Shown here: positions 54,690-63,368 of the stretch, in pieces
Layout: each line of letters opens with the position of its first letter
Numbering within the stretch: position 1 is the stretch's first letter
NCBI GenBank assembly: GCA_028719245.1
Contig: JAQUKG010000001.1
Span: 1-64,000 of the forward strand
Reading direction: 5' to 3'
Length of the DNA stretch: 64,000 bases
Source: Candidatus Altimarinota bacterium
GTDB lineage: Bacteria; Patescibacteriota; Gracilibacteria; BD1-5; UBA6164
The notes under the pieces: model-generated
What the model saw: the letters and a program-made list of their open reading frames with translations, nothing else
Database searches by the model: none
What the model was told of the DNA's origin: nothing
Made by a program: the position numbers and the translations under genes

Positions 54690-55808
54690 ATGAATTCACC
54701 CACTAACTCCATAAATTCACCGAATTTATCACAAAATAAAATACAATCTGCTGAACAAATAATAAATTTTGCTACAAATGAAATCCGAAAACTAAAAAGA
54801 TTTATATGATCTGATTGATTGGCTATAATTGAAGAACATAGAGAAGTCTTAATAAAATGATTGCAGTTATTTGTAAGGAATTTTAATGATAATCAAACTC
54901 TTGACTGATTTTCTAAAGTAGAAAAAGATTATCTAATGAAACCAGAAGATTGAAAAACATATTCTCAAGAAGAAAAAAGAACTATAGAAACATTACTTTT
55001 TTATAGATTTGCTTTAAAACATATATTTAAAATCAAAGAAAAAGCTAGAAAAGTTGTTGATTTTGAAAGAATAAGAGGATTGATTTGAGATAATCATCAT
55101 TTAATTCCAGACTTACAACCTGCTAGTCATTATATTGAAGCTATAAGAGAAACAATAAATTTATTAAGAAGTAAATATTCTTGAATTACAAAATTACCAG
55201 AATGAATTACTACTATCATAGTTCCAAATTTATATGCTAGACCAGACTTTATTTCTAAAATACTAAGTTTTTATATTTTATGACAAAAAACAGTGGGAGA
55301 ATTGCTGGAAGAATGAAAAATAAATATAGTTTTTAGTTGAAATATTGTAAGTATTAGAACAGATTACGAACTTGAATGAAAATATTTTGAATTAGATAGT
55401 AATTGATTTTACTTAATTGATGAAGAAACTTGATTGCCTATACTTAGTGAATATTGAGTATTTTTAGATCAAGTAAAAAAAGTAAGGGGATTAAAAAGCT
55501 TAAAAGATACTGAAAACTTTATTAAAAACAATTATGAAGAGTATTCAAGTAAACTAGAAGAAATAATAAGAAATTGGGTTAAGAAAGATTTAGAAAGAAA
55601 TTTATATACTTTATCAGTTTTAATGGTGTTATCTAAAGACTATGAAAATATATTTTTATTAGAAAACCCTAACCAAAATCAAGATAAAGATGATTGAAAT
55701 CATAATGTTCAAAAAATAATTTTACTTAAACCAAAAGAATGAAGTAATTTAGAATTTGTTGAAGAAGAACATGATTTAAAAGTAGATTTAACAGATAATT
55801 TATTTTAA
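54690..55808 (+). CDS. Hypothetical protein, 372 aa; paralogue of the next gene
   Basis: I do not recognise it. The N-terminus is low-complexity (MNSPTNSINSPNLSQNK). Helices follow, then a core at about residues 170-275 with LPEGITTIIVPNLYARPDF, VGELLEEGKINIVFSGN and IDEETGLPILSEYG. This core recurs in the downstream gene, so the two arose by duplication. The end is Asp/Glu-rich. No signal or membrane segment is seen. Codon 33 is CGA, one of three CGA/CGG codons in the window, within NEI-x-KLKRF, where Arg fits a basic helix. Confidence 0.68.
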
Positions 55809-55829
55809 AAAATATATAATATTAAAATT

Positions 55830-57320
55830 ATGAATATTGAGCCTATTTTACATATCAAAGAACCAACTTGCTGAATTACTAGTTTAAATTCATTTCAATT
55901 AGGAGATAGTGAGGAAACTAATCAGCTAAGAATGGCTGAAAAATTGAGAGTTAAAATTGCATCAAAAAGATTAGAAATACAAATAAATGATTTATTTAAT
56001 GTTTTATTTGAAGAAAATAAAACAACTCTTAAAACTGAATTTCAAGAGTTTGTAGAAAATTATACTAAAGATTCTCCTATAGCTCTTGAATGAATTACTA
56101 GTTTAGAATATTATTATCTTACAGAATTAAAACAAAATACTAGAATTTTAAATCAAGAAGAAGAAAAATTAAAGCAAGACATTTATAATTTATTATTTTT
56201 AAGATTTTCATATATTACCTTACTAAAAAGAAAAATTGACAAAAACATACAAGAACCTAAACAATATGAAATTCCTGAAGTAGAGCCTGAGTCATATAGA
56301 ACAAAATTTAGAAGAAAAAAAAATGATATGGCAAAAAAGCTACCCAATCCAAGAATGTTAGAGTGAGATGAAGGTTATATATGGTTTTTAAGAAAATCTT
56401 TTGAAAAATTTAGAAGATTAGAAAGGTTAAAATCTAGAAGATATAATTCAAAAATTATAGAATTACCTGAATGACTTGATACTATAAGTGTTAATATTAG
56501 TAGTTTTGAATCTATTTTTAATGTACTTAATTTTAAGCTATGAGATAAAACAATCTTAGAATTACTTGAAGAAGGAAAAATAAATTTAGTATTTAATTTA
56601 GTTTGAGTTTATAGAAGAACTAGCTGACTTTTAAGTAAATTTGAAGTTGATGAATATTGAGATATTGTTTTTGATGAAGAAACTTGAGATCCTATATTAA
56701 GTGAATATTGAGAATTACTACAAAGAATTATATCAAAATCCAATTGACTCTTGAAGGGGCTAGAAATAGAAGATATTGAAAAATATTTATCAGAAAATAA
56801 TAAAGAATTTTCAGAAGAATTATATGAATTAAAAAAGCTAAAGAAACAACAAATATTGGTATATCTTCAAACTTTAGAATTTTTATTAAGACTCAGTTAT
56901 AATCATAATTTATTTATATGTAGGTGAAAAAATGATTTTATAGAAGAAATTAAGAAAATAAAATTAAAAGGTATTTCACAAACTTTGGATTTAATTTTAA
57001 AAAAAGTCTTTTGAAATATGGCTGTTCAGTTTTATGCAACTTCATTTTCTTCAATTATACATGATACTATTAGTCAATTTGGTGCAGATAGTTCTGGAGT
57101 TATCTTTTTAAGTTCGTTAATAGATAATTATAGAGATTTACCAGAAAGTTTATGAATAAATCCTATAAATACAGCTATTGTAGTTCCGGATGATTCTAAT
57201 ACAAAAAAACAAACTTTAGAATCTAGAGTTCAAAAAGTAGATATTTGTAGTATGGTTGTTTATTCAAAATGAAAAATACAAGTTTATGATTTAAAAGAAA
57301 CAAAAAAAGCTATTAATTAG
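55830..57320 (+). CDS. Hypothetical protein, 496 aa; paralogue of the preceding gene
   Basis: The function is unknown. The core at about residues 210-305 (LPEGLDTISVNISSFESIF, ILELLEEGKINLVFNLVG, FDEETGDPILSEYG) aligns with the preceding protein. Around it are a helical N-terminal half with a basic cluster (YRTKFRRKKNDMAKKLP, about 152-168) and a C-terminal extension. The latter ends in a mixed strand-helix segment: SSGVIFLSSLID, then NTAIVVPDDSN and VYSKGKIQVYDL. It starts 21 bases after its paralogue and ends at TAG inside a terminator hairpin. Confidence 0.68.
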
Positions 57321-57330
57321 CTTTTTTTGT
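57302..57330 (+). terminator. Terminator overlapping the end of the 496-aa gene
   Basis: AAAAAAAGCTA pairs with TAGCTTTTTTT. The stop codon TAG lies within the stem, so the coding end doubles as a terminator. Confidence 0.85.
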
Positions 57331-57366
57331 TTGAATAATTTTGAAACTTAGATATTATTTTTAGTT

Positions 57367-58074
57367 TTAAACTAAATTTAACTTTTTAAATAATTCATCT
57401 TTCTCAGTTTTTGAGAGTTCTTTATACTCTCATTCTTTTAAATTTCAAAGTTCAATATTTTCTATTCTAATTCTTTTTAAGTTTTTGACTTCATTTCAAA
57501 CTTTCTGGACCATTCTTCTAATTTGTCTATTTTTTCACTGCGAAATTGTAATATAAAATTTGTATGGAGAAATTCTTTCAATATCTGCTTGTTTTGTTTT
57601 ACTTCAAAGGATAATAAGTCAATTTCTCATTTTTTCTAAAGCTCAGTCCATGATAATTTCAAAAGTTTCTACAATATATTGTTTTTCATGATTATATCTT
57701 GGATGCATCAAAAAATTTGCAAGCCTTCAATCATTTGTCATTAAAATGAGTCAAGTTGTATCTTTATCAAGTCTTCAAATTGGAAAAACTCTTTGATCTA
57801 TATTTATAACATCTAAAATGGTTTTTTCTCATATATTAGCACAAGTTGTTACAACTCACCTTGGTTTATTTACTTTAAAATATAAAAGTTCTTTTTGTTC
57901 TTTTATAGCTTTATCCAACATTTCAACTTTATCAATATTTGAATCTATAGTTTGTCCAATTTTAGCAATTTTTCAGTTTACTTTAATTAAACCTAAAGAA
58001 ATGTATTCTTCAGCTTTTCTACGAGAACAAAATCAAGCTTGAGATAAGTATTTATGAATTCTTAGTTTTTCCAT
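57367..58074 (-). CDS. Pseudouridine synthase, RsuA/RluB family
   Basis: The 235-residue enzyme isomerises a uridine in rRNA. An S4-like RNA-binding N-terminus (EKLRIHKYLSQAGFCSRRKAEEYISLGLIKVNGK) is followed by the catalytic domain. Its signature is FPIGRLDKDTTGLIL, with the nucleophilic Asp near residue 107. GKNRQIRRMVQKVGNEVKNLKRI is the family's C-terminal motif. Whether it acts on 16S or 23S rRNA cannot be told. Its ATG is preceded by a GC-rich palindrome that contains the only clear Shine-Dalgarno-like GGGGAGG in the window. It is probably cotranscribed with nrnA. Confidence 0.93.
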
Positions 58075-58084
58075 AATTATTATT

Positions 58085-58121
58085 CCTCCCCTTTTTAATA
58101 AGGGGGAGGTTAGGTGGGGGT
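58085..58121 (-). repeat. GC-rich REP-like palindrome before the pseudouridine synthase
   Basis: CCTCCCC pairs with GGGGAGG around TTTTTAATAAG, and TTAGGTGGGGG follows on the plus strand. The base composition is far above the surrounding sequence. On the minus strand one arm supplies GGGGAGG about 11 bases before the ATG at 58074, so the stem would hide it. It also resembles extragenic repeat units known from other bacteria. Confidence 0.65.
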
Positions 58122-59092
58122 TAAATTTTTAAATTAAATGATTTTATTTCTTCTAATTGAGCTTTTGTAGTAAATCAAGATGCTTTCTTATGTCATCATC
58201 AATCAAATCTTTTGGCAATTTGTGTTAAATCTATATCATCTCTTAAAGTTCTAAGAGATGCTTTTATATATTCTCATTTTTGAGTTAATAAACTACAATA
58301 TTTAATATTTTCAGCTGTATTTAAATAATCTATTACTCAAGAAATATCATCATAATCTGAAGAATAACTGTCTAACATTGATTTATTTACATAAGAGTAT
58401 AAAACTCAATTTTCATCTATAAAACTATCAGATAATATTTTTCACCAAAGTTTTATTGTAGACAATTTATTATTTTTAAAAAATCTGTCCACAATTAATT
58501 TATAATCAGCTCATAATTCAAATAATTCAGAAGCAATTAAATAAGTTATATTATCCACATTTGAATGTTTAAATCATCCTGTATCTGTATAAATTCAAGC
58601 AAGAATATTTGTTGCTGAAATAGAAGATATTTGGATATTTAAAAGATAAAATATTTCAAAAACTATCATTGTAGTTGATGAATATTTTACATTTAAAATA
58701 TTTTGTTTTGCATATAATTCGTTTGTAATATGATGATCTATTGAAATTGTATTATAAGTTTTTCAATCAAAAAGTTCTGGATAAATCTGGTCAAATCAAG
58801 TTTGACTTTTACTTCAACTATCAAAAAATATAATTAAATCGTAATCTTTTGGATTAAAGCTTTTTTTATATTTTTCAGTATTTTTTAAAAATTTGTATTT
58901 TTCTGGAATATCATCAATGCAAATTAAATCAATATTTTTTCATGCAAGATTATCCTGAATAATTTCATAAAATGAGGTTGCAGATCAGATGGTGTCTAAG
59001 TCAGGATTTTTATGGCTAATTAAAGCTATATTTTCTCATAAAGTAATTTTATCAATTATTTTTCAATAAACTCTTAATTTTTTGTCTAACAT
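58121..59092 (-). CDS. nrnA: DHH phosphoesterase, NrnA-like (oligoRNase/pAp phosphatase)
   Basis: The 323-residue DHH/DHHA1 enzyme degrades very short RNAs and dephosphorylates pAp. SHKNPDLDTIGSATSF carries the first metal ligands, FFDSG the second, SIDHHITNE the DHH motif, and IYTDTGGFKHSN the fourth acidic site. The DHHA1 C-terminus has RFDGGGHKKASGF, the substrate-binding GGGH motif. With PNPase it would complete RNA turnover to mononucleotides. It is followed on the same strand by the pseudouridine synthase. Confidence 0.92.
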
Positions 59093-59119
59093 TTAATTTA
59101 GATTATTTTGTAAGGGTTT

Positions 59120-59146
59120 ATAATAATTATTTTTTTATATATTCAA
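59120..59146 (-). promoter_or_regulatory. Promoter of nrnA (TTGAAT-N15-TATTAT)
   Basis: On the minus strand TTGAAT (59141-59146) and TATTAT (59120-59125) are 15 bases apart, 27 bases before the ATG. Confidence 0.55.
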
Positions 59147-59185
59147 GTTTACAGCTATTGATTATTTAATATTATTATTTATAAT

Positions 59186-60070
59186 TTAACTTTTAATAAT
59201 TCTAACTTCTTCTTGTAATTCAAATCAAAATTTTTCCATAACTTTTGTTTTTGCCAAACTAACTAAATATATCAAATCTTTGTAATTTCAATTATCACAA
59301 TTAGTCATTAAAAAATTTGCATGTTTTTGAGAAAAATAAGCTGTATTATGAGTAAATCATTTTAATCAAACTTCTTCAATAAGCTTTCAAGCTGAAAACT
59401 CCTTAGAATGATTCTTAAAAAAACTTCCACAACTATTTCATTTTGGTTGAACTTCTTCTCTATATTTAATATTATCAACATCTGAGAAATATTTTTCCAC
59501 TAAAACCGACAAATCAAATTTAGCTTTTATTATAAAATATTTTTCACTTTGTTTAAATAAGCTATTTCTATATCAGAATTTACAAGAATCTTTATTTAAT
59601 CTTTCTATTTTTCAAGTTTCTAAATTATAAACTTCTGTTTCAGAAATATTATTTTCTGTTTCAAGTCAAAAACATCATGCATTTCAAAAAATAGCTCATC
59701 CAATACTTCAAGGAAGTCAAATAAATCTATGCCATAAATTTTGTTCAAAATCATTTTCTAATTTTTCAGAAATTTCCCAAATAGATTCTGAAGAGTAAAT
59801 TTCTAATATTTTTAAATTTTTATCATAGGCAAATCATTTTAAATTATTTTTTATAACTATTCAATTAAATTCTTCAAAAGCAAAAAGTAAATTTGTTCAA
59901 GCTCAAACAAAAAGCAATTTTAAATTATTTTCTTTTGAAAAATTGATAATTTCTTTTAAATTAAAAACATCATTTATATTATTTATTTCATAATAATATT
60001 TAGTTTTTGCTTTAGTTTTGAAATTAGATAAGTTTGTTATATCCACATCTTTTTGTAATAAATTTTGCAT
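59186..60070 (-). CDS. murB: UDP-N-acetylenolpyruvoylglucosamine reductase
   Basis: The 294-residue FAD enzyme makes UDP-MurNAc for peptidoglycan. VGAGTNLLFAFEEFNGIVI and LPGSIGGAIFGNAGCFGLE are FAD-binding signatures. KFGYRNSLF carries the Tyr loop, and GNSCGSFFKNHS holds the catalytic Ser region, followed by LIEEVGLKGF. This is the type II form without the Tyr-loop insertion. It shows that the cell makes or modifies its own wall precursors. It diverges from the region before the WecA-like gene. Confidence 0.94.
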
Positions 60071-60233
60071 TTATTTAATTATCAAAAATTAAATTAGTTT
60101 AATTTAAAGTATAAAACTTAATTAAATTAAATAATGAATTTTACACTTCAAATATTATAAACAAACAACATATTTTATCAAAAGATTTTCTTAAATTTTT
60201 GTTAATAAGTCATAAGCTGGAAGATATACTAAT

Positions 60234-60344
60234 ATGAAAAATAGTTTTTTTTGATGCTTCTTTAGTATTTCCATTTTCTTCATCATCAATATACTATTTG
60301 TCTATTTTTCTGATTTAAGGCTGTTATTACCAATATTTGTGTAA
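60234..60344 (+). CDS. Possible 36-aa membrane peptide
   Basis: The frame ATG to TAA codes MKNSFFGCFF followed by ISIFFIINILFVYF, a single membrane helix, and a short basic/hydrophobic tail. A TATACT box lies just upstream (about 60223). The only support is the hydrophobic pattern, use of TGA as Gly, and the absence of another gene here. It could be chance. Confidence 0.25.
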
Positions 60345-60357
60345 ATATTGGTAATAA
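60324..60357. repeat. Perfect 15-bp hairpin, GTGT loop
   Basis: TTATTACCAATATTT and AAATATTGGTAATAA are exact complements separated by GTGT. No long T-run follows, so it may be an operator, an attenuating stem or a remnant of a mobile element rather than a simple terminator. Confidence 0.75.
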
Positions 60358-60517
60358 TCTTTGAAATTATTCAGGCATTACTCAAGTTATTACTCTAAAT
60401 TATGGGATTATTTTTTAAAGCTCTTCCTATTTCCATATTTATCATAATTAAATAAAATCATACTTGATTATCTAAAAATATAATTAAAATAAATAAAATA
60501 ATTTATTAAAATTAATT

Positions 60518-61579
60518 ATGTTTATAAATTTAATTATTACATTTTTTTTATCAATCATATTATCTTTTATTTTTATAATAATTTTTAAGTTTTTATTTTA
60601 TAAATTTAGGATTCTTGATAATCCAATAAAATACAAAAAAAATAGGGCTCCAATTCCTTATAGTATGTGAGTTATATTTTTTTTAAGTTTTTTTATTTTA
60701 AGTTCTTTTTTTGTAGAACACAATTATAAAATATATTTAATCTGGTTTTTTTGATTAATTATAACATTAGTCAGTTTTATTGATGATATGCTAAATGTCA
60801 GTCCAAAAATTAGATTATTAATTCAAATAATTATTTGAGCTATTATTTGATTAACAGCTATAAAAGTTTGATATATTAGTAATATTTTTGGCTGAGTTAT
60901 AAATCTAGACAAATATTTTCTAGAAATACTAAATTTTAAAATATATATAATCTCGCTTATATTCACGATTGTTTGGTATGTTTTTATTTTTAATTCTCTG
61001 AATTGGACAGATTGAATTGAATGAAATACATCTTGATTGTCCATAATAAACTTTATTATAATTTTTTTACTTTGATTTAAATTATATTATACAGATAATT
61101 ATATTTGATGAATAGAAAATGCTAAATTTATTATGAAGATTAGTTTAATATTAATTTGAATCTTGTTGCCATTTTTCTATTTTGATTATAAACAAAAGAT
61201 ACTTATGTGAGATAGCTGAACTATGTTTCTAGCTTTTATGTTGGCAAGTTTGGCTATTATTTCTGGTTGAAAAATCGCAACAGTTTTGGTAGTTTTTTGA
61301 ATTTATAGTTTTGATGCAATTTATGTAATATTTAGAAGAATAAAAAACAAAAAAAATCCGCTAACCTGAGATTTTACACATCTTCATCATAGACTTATTG
61401 ATTTATGAATTTCAAAAAATAAAGTTTTAATTTTTGTATTTATTTCTAGTTTTTTATTTGGAATAACTTCTTTATTTTTAGATAAAGTTTGAAAAATAAT
61501 TATATTTGTAATAATTATATTTTTTGTTATATTTGCTCCAAATGTAATTTCTAAAATGATAAAAGATGATAAAAAATAA
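60518..61579 (+). CDS. WecA/MraY-family phospho-sugar transferase
   Basis: The 353-residue polytopic enzyme links a nucleotide-activated sugar phosphate to undecaprenyl phosphate. About ten membrane helices are visible. The signature residues are FIDDMLNVSPKIRLLIQ (DD motif, about 87-103), NWTDGIEGNTSG, LMGDSGTMFLAFM and HLHHRLIDLG. The last is the His-rich motif of WecA-type enzymes, which favours a WecA/TagO-like GlcNAc-1-P transferase over MraY. It probably starts assembly of a surface glycan. Its last 14 bases overlap the pseudopilin gene. Confidence 0.9.
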
Positions 61580-62252
61580 ATATGGATTTACATTTATTGA
61601 AATAATTATTGTAGTCTCAATTTTAATAATGATTTCAGCTTTATCAATAGATAGTTTTTGAAAAAATTTTGAAAAAGTATCTTTGTGAAATGAGGTAAAT
61701 CTTTTAAACAATAAAATTTCTAAACTTGATAATGATATTTTATCAAATATTACAGATTATAAAATATATCTTTTTACCTGAACTTGATGATATTTTTATT
61801 ATTATGAAAATTCTCTTTATAAAAATATAAATCAGTTTATAAGTATTAATTGATTTACTTGAAAAATTACAACAAATGATATTTCAAAAAATACTCTTGA
61901 CTTAAATATCTATATTAATTGAAAAAAAAATCAAAATACTTCACTTTCTTCAACTTGAGTTTTTGAATATAATTTTTCAAATAATTCAGATTATATGATT
62001 AATTCTTATATTTGAAGTAATAATTTAAATAAAATATATTTAGAATATTTTTCAAAAATAGATAAAGAAAAACTTATTTATTTAGAAGAGATAAAAGATG
62101 AATTGTTAAATTCGTATACTTGAATAATTATTTCAAATAAAATTTGATGAAAAAGAATTTTTCAAACTATGACTTGAGCTTTGATAAATTCAGATTTAAC
62201 TTTTAAATTTGGAAGTTTTTCAAATGAATATAATTTAAAATTAACCAAATAA
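61566..62252 (+). CDS. Type IV pilin-like protein (pseudopilin), 228 aa
   Basis: The start MIKNKYG gives a short basic leader. FTFIEIIIVVSILIMISALSI follows: Gly at -1, Phe at +1 and Glu at +5 form the prepilin peptidase site and methylated helix of type IV pilins. The remaining 200 residues are Asn/Ser/Lys-rich with many strand-like segments and no cysteine pair, and may be a minor pilin head. An ATG at 61581 is out of frame, so 61566 is the start. The overlap with the preceding gene indicates coupling. It connects to the pilus machine at the left end of the window. Confidence 0.85.
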
Positions 62253-62256
62253 AAAT

Positions 62257-63225
62257 ATGAGAATAGCATTTTTTTGAACTTGAGAATTTTCTAAAAGTAT
62301 TTTAGAAGATTTAGTAAAAAATTATAAAGAAATTGAAGTTTCTTTAGTCGTGAGTCAAATAGATAAACCTACTTGAAGAAAACAAGAATTATTACCAACC
62401 CCAATTAAGGAGTTTGCACTAAATAATAATTTAAATGTTTTACAACCAGAAAAATTAAAAGAAAATTTTGAATTATTTGATAAATTAAAATCATTAAGTC
62501 TTGATTTTATAGTTGTTGTTGCTTATTGAAAAATTATTCCAATTGAAATTTTAGAAATTCCAAAATATGGTTGTATAAATATTCATGGAAGTATTTTACC
62601 AAACTATCGTTGAGCAAGCCCTATTCAAGAAAGTTTAAAAAACTGAGATAAAAAGACATGATTGACAATTATGTATATGTCCAAATGAATGGATGAATGA
62701 GATATATTAAAAATTGAAGAAATTGAAATAAATATTTTAGATAAAACTCCAGATATTTTTGCAAAATTTGAACAAATTTGAGCTAAAATTTTAGTTGAAA
62801 GTTTAGAAAAAATAATATCTTGAAAATTAAAATGAATTTCTCAAGATAATTCTAAAGCAACTTATTGTAAAAAGATAGAAAAAGAAGATGGAAAAATAGA
62901 TTTTGAAAATGAAAATGTAGAGCAAATTTACAACAAATTCAGAGCTTATTTTCCTTGGCCTTGAATTTGGAGTTTTTATAAATGAAAAAAATTAGATATT
63001 ACGAATTGCTTTTTTGAAGAAAACAATATAATTTTTGATGAAGATTTTAAACTTTGAGATGTAGTTGAATTTGAAAATGAATGAAAAAAAGAAATCTGAA
63101 TTTTATGTAAATGATGAATTTTGATTTTGTATAAAGTCAAACTTGAATGAAAAAAAGAAATGTCAATAAAAGATTTCCTAAACTGAAACAAAGATTTTTT
63201 AGAATATAATTTTATTTTATGATAG
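62257..63225 (+). CDS. fmt: Methionyl-tRNA formyltransferase
   Basis: The 322-residue enzyme formylates the initiator Met-tRNA. The N-terminal domain shows RIAFFGTGEFSKSIL, FIVVVAYGKIIP, INIHGSILPNYRGASPIQESL (the SLLP-type formyl-donor site with the catalytic His/Asn) and LTIMYMSKGMDEGDIL. The C-terminal OB-like domain contains AYFPWPGIWSFYKGKKL. It ends with a TGA-Gly directly before TAG. The start of the next gene lies inside its last codons. Confidence 0.94.
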
Positions 63226-63350
63226 ATTTTTTATTAGCAATTTTAAAAGAGTTCATAGAAACAATTATAATTGATATAGTTTTAAATAAATATGTTTTAT
63301 CAATTATACTAATTATAATTTTCATCATATTATGATATGCTATTATTTAA
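63219..63350 (+). CDS. Small membrane peptide, 43 aa
   Basis: The frame overlaps the end of fmt by 7 bases (ATGATAG). It codes MIDFLLAILKEFIETIIIDIVL, then a second hydrophobic run SIILIIIFIILGYAII. One amphipathic and one membrane helix are likely. It lies 18 bases before the ABC-2 permease gene, in phase with the operon, which argues for a real gene. The function is unknown. Confidence 0.5.
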
Positions 63351-63368
63351 ATAATTAACTTTTATTTT

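Larger units (their letters stand above)
60071..60517. other. 447-base gap with a small ORF and a perfect hairpin
   Basis: The left end should carry the murB promoter (TATACT on the minus strand near 60107, no clear -35). In the middle is a possible 36-codon membrane peptide gene. Its end overlaps a 15-bp perfect hairpin at 60324-60357. The right third is AT-rich and should hold the promoter of the WecA-like gene, with a TATAAT at about 60479-60484. Confidence 0.4.
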
